From positions 310,001 through 374,000 of the forward strand of contig OX637795.1 of NCBI GenBank assembly GCA_951802425.1: a stretch of 64,000 nt of DNA. Direction: 5' to 3'. The translations under genes and the position numbers were made by a program. Numbering within the stretch: position 1 is the stretch's first letter; every line of letters begins with the position of its first letter. Positions 22,250 through 33,900 of this stretch are shown here, piece by piece. Under the pieces are notes generated by a model. That model searched no databases and was not told where the DNA came from. It saw only the letters and a program-made list of their open reading frames with translations. This DNA comes from Clavaria fumosa. Its lineage: Eukaryota > Basidiomycota > Agaricomycetes > Agaricales > Clavariaceae.

Positions 22250-22690
22250 TAGGAGTAAATTTGGTGAGAATCCATCAACTGGTTGCAGAGATATGGCCAT
22301 AGAAGTGCCTGAGTGTGACTTTCCAGAATGTTGGAGTTTAAAATTGGCATGACGTGGATTTGCTCCCACACCTGTAATTCATGTGATAAAATCTTGAAAA
22401 TATTATTTTAGGGCCTGCTCATAGGTTCCTATCTACCTACAAAGTTTCACATAATTCTATCAAGTGGTTGTGGAGGTATGACATTCAGCACTCTCTGAGT
22501 TTAAAACTTAAAATGTAGATTGGGTGCCATGAAATTTCAACTGCCCTCACACCCACAGTACATGTGATAAAATCACAAAAATATTAGCATAAAACAATCT
22601 GATGATTGTCTATGTGCTGCCCAAATTTCATGGGATTCCATCCAGTGGCTGTTGAGATATGAGTGAAACATTTGTATCCCAAAAAGGCAG
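22250..22690. repeat. Three diverged tandem units of about 180 bp
   Basis: Equivalent positions are at about 22258 (GGTGAGAATCCATCAACTGG), 22440 (CACATAATTCTATCAAGTGG) and 22626 (TTCATGGGATTCCATCCAGT). Each is followed by GGTTG/GGCTG-x-GAGATATG-like text and, in the first two, later by ATGTGATAAAATC. The copies share the framework with heavy divergence. No coding frame. Confidence 0.5.
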
Positions 22691-23422
22691 GACTTTGCCA
22701 CACTGCACAGCATGAAAGAAAAGAAGAAAAATGAGTGTCTGTCTTTATTAAACTAAAATATTATTGCTGGAAGAACTAGTGGGATTTAATGAAAACCCAG
22801 TATTTTGAAAAATGCTATTGTGATAGGTTACCTTCATGAATAATTTTGAGATTTTTAGAATTAAATTGAAGTCTGAGAATTTTTTGCAACAGTTTTCATT
22901 TTACACATTGTTTCCTAAATTGTGAGTGAATGCAAACAGATATCAATGCAGTTTTGAGATATATCATGTGTCTTATTGTATACTACATTCCATAATATTT
23001 TCAGATTTTTGGCTAAGAAACTGAAAAAGTTTTCTCTATAGGCACTCACAAAGATGAATCAATGAATCAATGAATCAATGATGGGCCCTTTTCTGGGGTT
23101 GATAAAATCAAGAACTCATAAATATGTTGGGTGATTATGTAAGCTGCCCGGGTGATTACCAACACCCCCAAAATGAAAGTGTGGAGTTTTGTATGCAGAA
23201 GCCTCAACACTTACCATGGGGATCTGGATATCCATATTATTATGTGGGAGCCACCATAGATCCAACAGTCATGCTTGGGATAACCGAGAAGGGGCTTCCC
23301 TGCCACAAGTTGTATTTTATTTTGTTTTTCATCGCAGACCGTCCTGTCGTATGCATACGATAACGCAAAAAGCAACAAAACAACCACATCAATACCCGCG
23401 AGATCATGTGGGACCTCTGTCT
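22691..23422. other. AT-rich spacer downstream of the SOD gene, with (GAATCAAT)n
   Basis: Contains a short simple repeat at about 23054-23082 (GAATCAAT repeated). Otherwise AT-rich without genes up to the SOD stop codon at 23423. A minus-strand extension of the SOD frame into 23211-23375 is a fortuitous open frame after an unnecessary splice. Confidence 0.5.
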
Positions 23423-24635
23423 TTATTTCGCCACCGCCGCATACCTGCTCTCGGCCTCTTTGAAATTGATGACGTGCCAAATCGCCTTGAGGTACTGCAC
23501 AAGCGGCAAAAGTTGAGGCTAGGGGAGACCTGTCAAGGGATGCGGACTCACTTCCGGCTTGACATTTTTATACTGTGTGTTTTGCGGAGACGTCCCATCA
23601 GTTCGGTCTGGAAAAAAAGGCAGAGCGCCACGTTACCTGGAGATAGAACGCCTGAACCGCCAAGATAAGCTTTTGAGCTGAGAATGAAGCGCACGGGACT
23701 TACATGCTCCCAGATGTCAACACCAATGATGGGCGTATGTGCTTTCGCAAAGAACAGGGTTTAGGACAAGAAAGAAAAAAGCGTCCCAGAAAATGCGCGT
23801 ACATATCAACGGATCCTGATTTGAGGTGGTGACAATCTCCAAACGCTTGTTCTGGGAATTATACCCCTTGTAGCACAACGAACGCGTCAAGTCAGCGACC
23901 AGCGCACGCGGGGTAGAGGAGGGAGGGAGGATTCAAAACAAGACGAAAACAAAACAAAAAAAAGACAAAGACAAGGCAACAACAAAGCAGACGACACGCA
24001 CGAGCCATCCCCACCCGCTGCCCTGGATTCCCGCGGTGCGCGCGTTGAAGAGGAGCTTGAACTGGTCGACGGAACCAAAGTCGTGTACGAGGGCGCGCTG
24101 CAGCGGCCCGGGCTCGAGCCGCCCGCCGAGGCCGGACGCGGGCGCGAGGTTCTTCCAGAACAGGGAGTGGTTGATGTGTCCTGAGCACCGCAGAACGCGG
24201 AGGGAAAGGGGGGAGGGAAAGTGGTTGGTTGGTTGGTGCCCTCGAGCACGGGGGAAGGGGAGGAGGACGGCGGAAAAGGTGGGGGGTGGGGGGGCACGTA
24301 CCACCGCCGTTGAACCTAATCGCGGTCTGCAGGCCGATTTGCTCGCGCGTCGACTTTGCCGCCACGTACGCCTCCTCTGCAGCGTTCAGGCCGTTGACGT
24401 ACGCCTGGTGGTGCGCTGTGTGGTGCAGACGCATGATCTCCTCTGAGATGTAGGGCTCCAGAGCCTGGCCCGGGACATGGGTGTCTCAGAGTCGCCGTCG
24501 CGGAGCGGAGGTGGAAAAGCGTACATTGTAGTCGTAAGGGAGCGAAGGGAGGGTGTGGAGAGATGCTGTGGCTGAGGTGCTGAGGGACGTGCGGGCGACC
24601 GCTGAACGAAGGGCCTTTGAGGTGAGAGCGAGCAT
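23423..24635 (-). CDS. SOD2: Mitochondrial manganese superoxide dismutase
   Basis: Converts superoxide to hydrogen peroxide and oxygen; Mn/Fe-type fold. Eight exons join in frame: 24525-24635, 24302-24464, 24002-24180, 23803-23866, 23704-23741, 23637-23651, 23552-23572 and 23423-23494, giving 220 residues, a normal family length. The N-terminus ([20 protein letters not shown]) is basic and hydroxylated, like a mitochondrial presequence; mature domain motifs start at [16 protein letters not shown]. Metal ligands are visible: His in [15 protein letters not shown], His in [11 protein letters not shown], and Asp and His in [19 protein letters not shown] and NQDPLIS are also present. Two consecutive micro-exons of 15 and 21 nt encode AFYLQ and YKNVKPE. 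The end YAAVAK-stop is reached without a further intron. Intron 2 (24181-24301) carries long G runs on the plus strand. Confidence 0.95.
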
Positions 24636-25468
24636 GGTGTCGGTGTGTCGGTTGCTGGGTGGGGCTCCGATATCCGATAGCGTCATTCCGTTTGGAACCC
24701 ACGTGGAATGTCGACACTGCTCTAACCCCAAACACTTTGTTGAATCCCTCACACACTGCGGATAAACCTGTCACCCCCTTTTGCGGGTCGTCTGTTGAGG
24801 ATGGATACCACCGCGCGTTTCCGTGTGCCATCTCACACACTCGTCACGATTGGTTGAGACACAAAATATCCGATATTGCATCGCCAAAGACGGTCGCGGT
24901 TCCTTTTTCTGGTCAGGCTGTAGCTGCGCCGTCGCAATGATGTATTCACTACTGTGAATGGCGTCCGAGTGGTATCCTCTACAGTGGGCTCACTTGACGC
25001 ATATAAAACGGGGGTCTACCCCCTCGCGGATACCGCTTTCGAAATTTCCTCGGCTCTCGCGCCTTCCTCCATCAGCCATCAGTTTTCGTCCCATCCGTGA
25101 TACGATTCTTGATACGCAGGTCTAACGGGCAATCCAAACCAGCGGCCAGGAGAGTTACCGACGGGCCCAACCTAGACCCGACACCGCCTTGTTAAATGGA
25201 CTGAAGCAGTTCCAAGCTGCCGAAATCGAACGCGGGACGTCGGCCCTGACACTACTACAAATTGTTTGACGGTCTCAGTCGTGGGTCTGTCATCAACACT
25301 GCATATTGCTGATAGTGCAGAGGCTACTCGAGGAAATACGACAAATTGAACTCTTGACTTGCCCTCTTTGAGTTCGAGTCGTATGATGTATATACAATAC
25401 AGTGAGTTAGATACAAATCAACTATTTTCTAGTGTTACAGATAACGAGCCAGTCGTCACAGATTATTA
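24636..25468. promoter_or_regulatory. Intergenic region with a plus-strand TATA box but no gene
   Basis: The left part should hold the SOD promoter (minus strand). At 25001-25008 the plus strand has ATATAAAA followed by CT-rich, initiator-like text and CATCAGCCATCAG, as in a fungal core promoter. No convincing ORF follows before 25469. It may drive a non-coding RNA or be a leftover promoter. Short frames at 25359-25586 have no support. Confidence 0.3.
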
Positions 25469-26283
25469 TTACAAACTCATCGAGATGCCGACCAGGGCGG
25501 GCCACAAGATGACCATCACGTTGAATTGGGCCCTTTCGAGGTCCTGCCTCGACCGCGCCATGTTCTCTTCCACTCTAGTTTTCTGACCTATGAGCGGGGT
25601 AGGGGTGGATCCACCGATCGGCGACGTGACGGTGGTCGTGACCACTAGCCCATGCGCGACGGGTGACCCGTCGCCGGGCTCGTGTATTTGCGACCCCGCT
25701 GTTGTTTGAGCCGTGCTCGACGCGGGTGGGGAGAGTGCGAGCCGTGTACCATGCACGGGTGGGAACCTCTGGTGGTAGTACGGACGCAGAGAGGGGGTGC
25801 TCCAGATGTTGAAATTGGCGGTGAAAGCGGTGCAGCGATGTCGATGCTTGACGGGACTGAAGCAGATCATGCTAGGAAGTTTTTCTGGCTTCAGTTGCGC
25901 ACTGGAATGGAGAGAGACGCCATGTGCATACTATTGTGTGGTGGTATCTGCCCACTCTGTACGGATGAAAGTATCGCACCGTTCATCGAGTGGTTTAATG
26001 TTAGTCGCGAGAGTAGCCACACGAGTCTAAAAACATCGTTACTTCAACCCGCCCAATAACGAAAGAGAGAAGAGAGATTACTACGCACGCCATTAGCGAA
26101 TAATAAATGAACATCGACTAGACCCATTTGATTCAATGTAGGATGATGTCCATCGTCGATCCAAGTAATGAGTGCTGTTTTTCCTGCTGTATATTCTGTA
26201 GAAGCTATTGGACAGGTAGGATAGATCCTTGCCGAGATGCGTAACAAGATGCCGAGTAAATATAAAAGACCAAGTAGAATCAT
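25469..26283 (-). CDS. Kre9/Knh1-like GPI-anchored cell-wall protein
   Basis: Likely secreted and GPI-anchored; the Kre9/Knh1-type (PF10342-like) domain is linked to beta-1,6-glucan or cell-wall organisation in yeasts. The start at 26283 (MILLGLLYLLGILL) gives a clean signal peptide; an upstream ATG at 26349 would put 22 extra residues before it. The domain follows (RIYPTCPIASTEYTAGKTAL, ITWIDDGHHPTLNQMG, VDVHLLFANG, then VATLATNIKPLD). Intron 1 is 26027-26088 with GTGCGT. A second, very short intron (25902-25931, 30 nt, GTATGC...TTCCAG) removes an in-frame TAG and keeps the frame. The last exon has a Ser/Thr/Pro linker and ends in a hydrophobic tail (FNVMVILWPALVGISMSL), as expected for GPI attachment. 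If the 30-nt intron is not real, the gene is interrupted at 25930. Confidence 0.65.
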
Positions 26284-26373
26284 GGTAAGAGAGAAGAGAG
26301 TAGAGTAGAGTCCCTGACACGAGAAAAGAGAGAAAAGAGAAACAACCAATCCCCTGACGTCACACTACTATGT

Positions 26374-29300
26374 TCAAATGACGTCATCAACTAAATGTCC
26401 TTCCACGTGATTCTTCAATTCCTGTCAAACATCATCACTATTAGATACTACTATACACTCTATAACACACCAACGCTAACAACTCACCTCATTATTTGAA
26501 AATATTTCATCACACACCTTTTCTTCTCTTCCACTCACAATCCACATACATCTATACACCTCTTCCATCTCTTCTTCTGTCTTCAAATTCGGTGTTCCCA
26601 ACACTGTCAATTGTCCACTCAACACTTCCCTCATCCCTTTCCGCCAATCATTAAACGCACTCTCCAAATCACTCACCCTCCCTTCCTCTCCTAATTGTTT
26701 TCTCCACTCCCGCAACGCCCTCTCCAACTCACCCGCCCTTACCTCCCTCCCCTTCTTCCCCTGCCGCATCACCGCAAGCTCTTCAGTCGCGCGTGCTAGC
26801 TGTTCCGTCAGCCTCTGCACCTGCACCCGCAGCTCCGTCGTCTCCACCACACACCCCCGGCCTATCCCCTCCCACTCCTGCTTCTCCGCCTGCAGCCTCC
26901 GCGCTTTCCCCTCCCACTCCTCCTTCTCCTCCTCCATCGTCTCCAGTTCTTCAATCGCCTGTTCAAGCCGCTCCGTCAGCTTGAGCACCTGCACTCGCAA
27001 CTCTGGGGCCTCCGCAGCACGTCTCCGCACGTCGTCGTCCGTCCGCGCGTCCTTCTCCTGCAGTACATGGCAGAGGCCACGCCACCGCGTCACCTCCCCA
27101 TTCAACGTCGTCACCTGCGACTCGTACAGCGCCCGCACAGCCGCAACGCCCGTCTTCGCCTGCCCCGTCGCAATCGACGCCCGCTGCTCCAACTCCGCAT
27201 TCGCGTCCTGCAGCTCAGACGTGAACGCCGACGCTGCCCCGTACTGCTCCCGGAAAAACGCCACGTCCCGCTCTAACGACTCCTTAGACCGGAGGTGCGA
27301 CTCGATCGTTGCATTTAAGATCGCCTCATTCGTCTGCCATCCCGACTTCTCCTCATCCCACCCAGCCTTCATCTCCGCCATCTCCCCCTTCGTCCTCTCT
27401 AATTGTCGCTCAAGCTCGTCGTTCTGCGCCACCGCCTGAGACAGCGCTTCGCGTGTCTCGGCCAATTGACACTGCAGCGCTTTTCCTTGCGCTTTGGCCT
27501 CCTCTGTGAGTTTAGCCTTACTCGACTCCAATGCTCGTACGCGCCGCGCGTATTCCTCTGCCCTAGACCATTCATGTGCAATGTTCTTCTCCAGGTCCAC
27601 GATCTCCTCAGACTTGGTGTGCAACAGTCCAAGCGCGAGCCTGTTCGTCGTCGCATCGGCGGCCGCTGTAGGTCCCTTAGAAAGAAAAAAAGGGGGAGGC
27701 GAGTGAGTAAGTGGATCTGGATACCCCCAAGGGAGTGGAAACTGAACACGTACCAGGGAGGCTGAACGAGTGGGAGCTTCTGACGGAACTTGACTCTCAG
27801 GCACAGTCGATCGATCCGTCGACGCTGTTGCAAACACCGAAGGCGTATCCGGAGCTGCCATTTGCGGCATCGGCGAGTGAGCGTCGGCCTCCGAGCCAGT
27901 AGGGGGCGGCGGAGACGACGCGGGCGCGGAGTCCTGCACCTGCGACGTGATCATACCCGTCAATGAGGGGATAAACGAGACAGGGCGCATGCGTACCTCC
28001 ATGGGCGAGCCCGCGCCCGCCACCCGCCGCACAACCTCGAGCGCCGCCTCCCGCTCCCGGGCCAGGTCCTGCGTCGACTCCTCCTCCTCCATCCTGCGCA
28101 CCCGCCGGCCATCCGCGCCCTCGACGAACCCGAACCCGAACCCGTCAGACGCCGTCATCGTCGCCACAGGGCTCCGGTCGTCCTGCGTGTCGCTCCCCGC
28201 GCCATGCTCGCGTCGTTGGCCCCCCTGTCCCGGCCGCGCGGGCCGCTGCTGGAACGCTAGGAACGCCGCCGCCGAGTTTCCTCTCGCGCCTCGGGAGCGC
28301 CGCCTCGCACGCGGCTCGGCAGCGGAGGCGGCCATCCGCTTGCCCCCCCACCTCAGGCCGGCGGCGCTCACGCCCGCGTTGGGGCTGCTGCTCCTGCTGC
28401 TGCTGCTGCTGCCAGTGCTGCCAACAACGTGGTTGTCCCCATGCACGCCCTTCTTCTCGGGGGAGCTGAACTGCTCGATCGAACTTGGAAGGTATTCGTC
28501 TTCTGGCTCCGTTCCTGTCTCTTCTCGCGCGGGAGCTCCGCGGGGTCGTAGCGGCGCCGGTGGGGGCGGTAGTGGCAGGTACGGCCGGAACCGCGCAGGG
28601 CTAACCAGTGGAATGGGGCGGAGAGCCGCCTTGGGGTCTGCGTCCACGACCATCGCACTCACGGCACTCACAGCACTGTCCTGTTGCTGTCCGACTGCCG
28701 CCGCCGCCGCATCGTCTGGCGGGCATGACACGGGGTGGTCCTGCAGTACGGGGAACAGGAAGTTCAGGCTCGGAGAAAGGGTCACGCGCGCTGAAGCAGA
28801 CGTGGACGCTGCCGCTGCCGTCGGTGTCCGCATGGGCGACTGCGGCTGCGGCTGCGGCTGCGACTGCGACTGCGACTGCGGCTGCGGCTGCGTCTCCAGG
28901 ACAACGGACGCCGGTCCGGGTAGGGCGGGGGGGTGCGTGGGCTGCCGGGGGGGACGGGAGATGCTCGGGAGCTCGTCGTGGCGGCCGTCGTCGTCGTCGC
29001 TGTCGAGATAGGCCAGGACTGTCTCTTCGACCTCGGGAGCGGAGTGGGAGGAGCTTGCTGCTGGTGTTGCGGGCGCGGGGAGGGCGGAGTCTATCGCTGG
29101 CGCTGCGGGCGCGGGGAGAGCGGAGTCTGACGCTGGCGTTGCGGGCGCGGGGAGAGCGGAGTCTGCCGCTGGCGCTGCGGGCGCGGGGTTGGCGGAATCT
29201 GGTAGGCCGTCGGGGCGCGAGGGGGGAGGCGGGCTGTGCTCGGGCATCGCAAAGACGCTATCGTCATGATTGTTGTAGCAGTCGTAGTCGTATTCGACTT

Positions 29301-31215
29301 CCTCTTTTTCGCCTGGGAGATTGGCGGCATTGGACAGCGCCCCCTCGGGTGGCGAGGGAAGGACGTGCGAGGACGGGGGCGAAGCCGGGGGGCCAGGAAA
29401 TGGGTCCGACTCCGCCGCTGGCGCCGGGGCTGGAGCTGGGGTTGGGGAAATAGCAATCTGTTCCCGGCTCGATCGTGGAGCCCCGGGCTGATCATCACCG
29501 TCGTCATCACCTCCATGGGACGTCTTCTTCTCGCCAAGGGCTTGCACGGGCGTGGTATGGTTCGGCACGCCATCCGACGTCGATTCCTTCAAACTTCTTC
29601 GTGGGAGCAACGGACCAGCAGAGGCAGGTGCGGCCCGTCCACCGTCCCGTGCGCGTTCCGTTTCTGTCTCACACGCCGGGCTGTCGTCGCCGTGGCCATC
29701 ACCGTCATCGTCACCGTCGTCGCCATCACCATCGCCTTTGCCTGCGTCCGAACTGATCTCGATGATTTCGGGAGAGGGGATGGCGCTCTTCGGAGTGACG
29801 CGTGTCTGGCCACCCTTTCTGCCCTTTAGCTGTCGCGCTGTCCCGCCCTTGTTGCTCTGATCGGGGAGGCTGGCCTCGCTGTGGGACGCTACCGATCTGT
29901 TTCTGAGTTTCGCCTTGATAGGATTAGGAGGGAGGCGGCCAGGTGCGAGTCGTGCCACTTTGTTTTCACGTCGGACCTGCCTGTCCACTTTTTTATCCAC
30001 AAAGTCGCCATCTGAGTCATCGGTGTCGGAATCGTCGGTGTCCGGTAGACCCTGGTTTCTAGTGGCGTGAGCGCGCTGATGTGCATTTTTTACGGCGATG
30101 TTTCTCCCCTCCGCCGGGCCCTTGTGGGGTGTGAGATTCTCGTCATCGTTACCGGACATGGCAGCTTCAAGTGACGACGGCAACTGTTTCTTTTTGGACT
30201 TGTCCGTCGCGTGAGGAAGGGGAACAGTGCTATGGGCAGGCTTGGGCGGCACCCTCTCCTCGTCGTTACGGGCAGACACGGCGCCGCCAATCACCACTTG
30301 GGGCACTGCCTTCTGGCCATGTCTCGGGCTGGATAAGTCGTGGTTACGAGGGAGGCCAGGCTTCCTCTTTCTGGTCCGGGGACGAGAGGGGCCTGGATCG
30401 GGTGCGTGCGCGGAGAACAGACGCTCTGTATCCGCATCCGATTCATCCTCATCCTCTGTTTGACCTGGAATCACGTCGAATATATCACGGCCCCGCCAGG
30501 TCGCCCTGGTATTGCCACGAGCTCTCGGTTCGTCAATTTGCTTCTCCTTTCCCTTCCGACTGGGCCTTGCCACAAGGTTATTGTCGTTGTCCATGTCGGT
30601 ATCGAGCGCGACGCCACCGTGCGGCAGTTTGCGTTTTTTGTAGGGTGACTCGTAGGATTCGACACCGGCTGCATCACCAGTGACCGCCTTGCGTTTGGGT
30701 GCATCGCGTTGGAGAGAAGGAGACGCGTGGGATACGATAGAAGGAATTCTGGACAATGTGGACAGGGCCACTCCGTCAAAGCTCGTTATGCGTCTAGTGG
30801 TACTCGCCGGATCGCGTTCTCTAGCTTTTTCCTTGTTTATGGTCGGCCTAGATGAGTCAGTCGCGGACTTCTTAGGTCTACCTGCTCGGTGACAATGCGA
30901 TGAAGTCAAAAAGGAGAAAGGAGACAGAAAAAAAAAAGACGGACCGCGTTTTCTAGGAACCCCATCTTTTTCTTTCTTTTCGCGCTCCCAGGTAGCGACG
31001 AGCGCGTCAGTGCAATCGTGTTTGGGGACCCAGCTTTGTGCCCAAGGCTTGCCCGTCTTGGTGTCTACGCCAGCCCACCTGACCTTGTACGACTTTTTGT
31101 TTTCAGCGGTGATGGCGATGACCTCCCACAGGACGAGGCTGTCGTCCTCCTGAGGCACAAATCGCGACGACCGCGTCTTTGACGGAGGATCGTCGTCATC
31201 ACCGTCGGATCGCAT
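26374..31215 (-). CDS. Large chromodomain, AT-hook and coiled-coil protein (1,525 residues)
   Basis: Probably a nuclear chromatin-associated protein. Four introns keep the frame: 30882-30944, 27940-27996, 27676-27753 and 26422-26487. Three of them have lengths divisible by three, so they are easily mistaken for coding sequence. Residues about 25-85 form a chromo-like domain (LVLWEVIAITAENKKSYKVR, WAGVDTKTGKPWAQSWVPKH). Joining the first splice creates an AT-hook core RKRGRPKKS. A SUMO-interacting-like PEIIEISSD precedes an acidic run at about residue 465-490. The middle is disordered: Ala/Pro repeats (DSALPAPATPA), an alternating Gln run, and Arg/Ser patches. The C-terminal third is a long coiled coil (EWSRAEEYARRVRALESSKA onward). 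The last exon encodes ELKNHVEGHLVDDVI. Similar chromo proteins occur in Agaricomycetes; the exact function is unknown to me. Confidence 0.75.
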
Positions 31216-31814
31216 GGGGTAAAACTAGTTGACCGATAATTATAACGTGTGGATCCGAGTGAGCCGGTGTTGTTGATCTGATAGGTCACGTGAATATATG
31301 ACACACGTGCCTCTCTCTGCAATGGCAACGACGAACGAACCCAGCAATCAAAAAAAAAGGATGGCATTGCAACCGCCGAAGAAGTACAATGAAAATCGCG
31401 CATGCACAAGAAACGAACCGCGCGTGCAATCACGCCATCAGGTTTGCAATCACGTGTGAGTGAGCTTTTAAGCGAAGTACGGGTAAGTTTACACCAGCGC
31501 TACGCCCGACCTTTTTTTTTTTGATAGCCACGACCGCACCCAGCAACTAACCGGTTAGCCCGGAATCTTTCGAGAGAGAAGAACGCAGACGTGCAGGGCG
31601 ATGTTCTCTGGCAGTGGCACCCATGACAGCTGAACCGCTGACCATCGCCTTCGCGGGTCGAACGAACTTAGTGTTCCAAATACGGCAGTCGGGGAAAACG
31701 AAGCTCTCTCGACGTAACGTCGTTTTCTCTCCTTCATAAAACCCCACTTCCCATTCTGATTCTCAAGTCCCGCTTTCCCCCTTCCCCTTTCCCCTCCTCC
31801 CCCGCACAAAAAAC
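31216..31814. promoter_or_regulatory. Divergent promoter region
   Basis: Lies head-to-head between the chromodomain gene (minus) and the membrane protein (plus). It contains a T-run at 31510-31521 and a CT-rich stretch (31765-31805) directly before the ATG at 31815, typical of fungal 5' leaders. No additional gene is supported. Confidence 0.4.
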
Positions 31815-32541
31815 ATGTCCCTCTCGCACCGCTTGCTCATCGCCTCCCTCGTGCTCGCCAACGCCTGGGGCTTGATTGGGGGCTCTGTCGGGCTCAACGC
31901 CCTCATCAAGTCCAACCGCGACAAGGCCCGCCTTCGCAAATTAGCCGTGCATCCCCCCGTTACACGTCTCGTCATCAACACCAACGACACGCTCCACAGC
32001 GGCATCATCGTGGCCGTCACCTGCGCCCTCGTCGGCCTCGTTGCGGGCATCTCGCTGAAGATGCTCCTCTTGCCCTCTTGGCGCCGCCGCGAGGCCCCCA
32101 CGCGCCGTCTCCGCGGCTTCATCCTCGCCCTCTGCGTCCTCTGGCTCACTCCCGCCCAGATCGCATTCACTTTCTTCTACGCCACCAGGAGTGCCATCGT
32201 CAAGGCTTTCATCGGCATGGTCGAGGTCCCACAAGCAGTCGTGAAAGCCCAACAAGCCACCCTCCATGTCTCTCCTGTATACAAGATTCTCTACTATCGT
32301 GTGTTTCTTTTCCCCTCCTCCCTCCCTCTGCTCCTCTGCAGGCACTCGGCTAACATGTCCGTGACAAATAGTTAAATTGCTTGCAATTCTCCCGTGGTTC
32401 GCAATTCTCTTCGGTACCATTGCGTCCATCGCCCTCATAACCATCCCACCCGACGAGCATTCTGGCGACCAGTACCCAAGCACGCCTGACATGTCAGAGA
32501 AGGTCCCCGGCCCCGAGAATGGAGTGCACGATAAAATTTGA
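31815..32541 (+). CDS. Four-helix integral membrane protein of unknown function (217 residues)
   Basis: Two exons: 31815-32298 and 32372-32541, with a 73-nt intron (GTGTGT...AATAG) that keeps the frame. Hydrophobic segments lie at residues about 7-30 (LLIASLVLANAWGLIGGSVG), 60-80 (SGIIVAVTCALVGLVAGISL), 100-122 (ILALCVLWLTPAQIAFTFFY) and 165-185 (LAILPWFAILFGTIASIALI). Loops are basic (RRREAPTRRLRG), and a Pro/Glu-rich polar tail ends VPGPENGVHDKI. There is no cleavable signal beyond the first helix. Intact and well started after a CT-rich leader. I do not recognise a named family. Confidence 0.7.
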
Positions 32542-33900
32542 TGCATGACGGCTCAAGCTACCAACCAGTCTGACTGGTCATTCTTTTATTTTTATCCCCC
32601 CGTACTCTGCCTATGAATTTCACGAGGTTGTAGATCGACGCGAAGTGTTCTCTCCCCAGCTACTCCCAAACGCAGCAGACCATTTCATGTATTCTCGCAT
32701 CGCAGACTGTTGACGTAACCACACATCCAATCACTTGAATTGGATTCCCAAACGCACACTTGTCTGATGTACAAATTCTCAGGCTGTCGCTCCGACTCAG
32801 CTGCACGGCAGCAGAAATGTTACAAATGAAAGAGACGAGAACGTGCGAGCCGTCTCTGAGATGAAAAAAGTTCAGGACGTCTACATGGCATCATAGAGAC
32901 GTCGACGTCGTAACGCTGCCGACTATTGCTCCCGGCGTCCCGTTATATTCCCTAACGTCCGTGTATCTCATTGCTTGGCAGATACCTGGTATCAATGACC
33001 AACCTGGGGTGATAATAGGTAGTGGAACATATGGCACGCTGAAGTTGTCCGCAGAAGAGTCAATATACCAACGTATTCGCTCAGGCCTTCGCCACCTTTG
33101 TCGGCTTGAACTGATAGCGCTATGTGAGGAAGGGTGCAAATTTATGTGGCCAGCGACGCGCACCGGGCAAGGATCAACGCTCTTTTCGTGTTCGCGCGCG
33201 GTTCAGTCACGCGATCACAATTCACACTTCGATTCGGTAGTATACATGTACAACAGATGCTCTTCTTTATTCGTTCGGAAGGGAATCCCGCAGTTCCTTT
33301 CTCCCCTTTAGACTTTCGCACTCTCGCTTGCAGGTCCAGTAGATTCACGACGCTCAGATGTTCTCATGTGCCTGGTCACCGATGATCAGTAGAGTACAGG
33401 TGAATTAAAAAATCGAAGTAGAACGGGGCAGCAGGCAAACTGGCCGAGGATCGAGAAAAACAATCCAAGAGGATGACCACACTCACTCTAACGGGGAGAT
33501 TGACGCCCAACGCTTGAGAGATCGTCCGCATCTCTGAAGGCGTAGCATTCGCACTCCCGTTCAAAACTTACTCCGTGCACAAGGTGCCCAGAATGGAGGC
33601 AACCGATAACAAGATCGTCAGCTTCCCTCTAAATCGTACGAGACACAGGACGCACTGCTCTGGATTCTTAAGAAGTCTATCCCAGTCAGCACTGCCAACC
33701 CGCTCTCGGTTACACCTAGCATGCGTGTTGTAAGGTCTTGCAGCGCGAAGGAGAACGGATATCTAATATTTACCCTTTTCCTTCATCGCGTTTATGAACG
33801 GCTGGCATACCATTTTTGTCAGGTGAAGTGTGTGCGAAGATGAGATTGGTGGCGAGTAGGTTAGTGGGTTAGTGAGTTTAGCGCTGAAAGGCAGCGGTAT
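32542..33900. other. Intergenic stretch with an unresolved small minus-strand gene candidate
   Basis: On the minus strand between about 33815 and 33400 there is a possible small multi-exon gene. It has an ATG near 33810 (MPAVHKRDEGKG after a GTAAAT donor) and frames such as KLTILLSVASILGTLCTE and SANATPSEMRTISQALGVNL, the latter ending at a GTGAGTGTGG donor near 33488. The frames do not join without a stop, so I do not call a CDS. The rest, 32542-33370, shows no gene. Confidence 0.35.

Noticed and set aside
23211..23422. Extended C-terminus of SOD through a further intron
   Set aside because: Reading through the GTATGC gives the family-like end YAAVAK and a stop; the spliced alternative adds an unrelated hydrophobic tail.
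27947..29453. Long plus-strand open frames (up to 354 codons) opposite the chromodomain gene
   Set aside because: They are shadows of the GC-rich, low-complexity coding strand, with no introns, motifs or start context of their own.
33370..33830. Small multi-exon minus-strand gene
   Set aside because: Individual pieces look protein-like, but no set of splices joins them without a stop; left as a candidate in the intergenic note.
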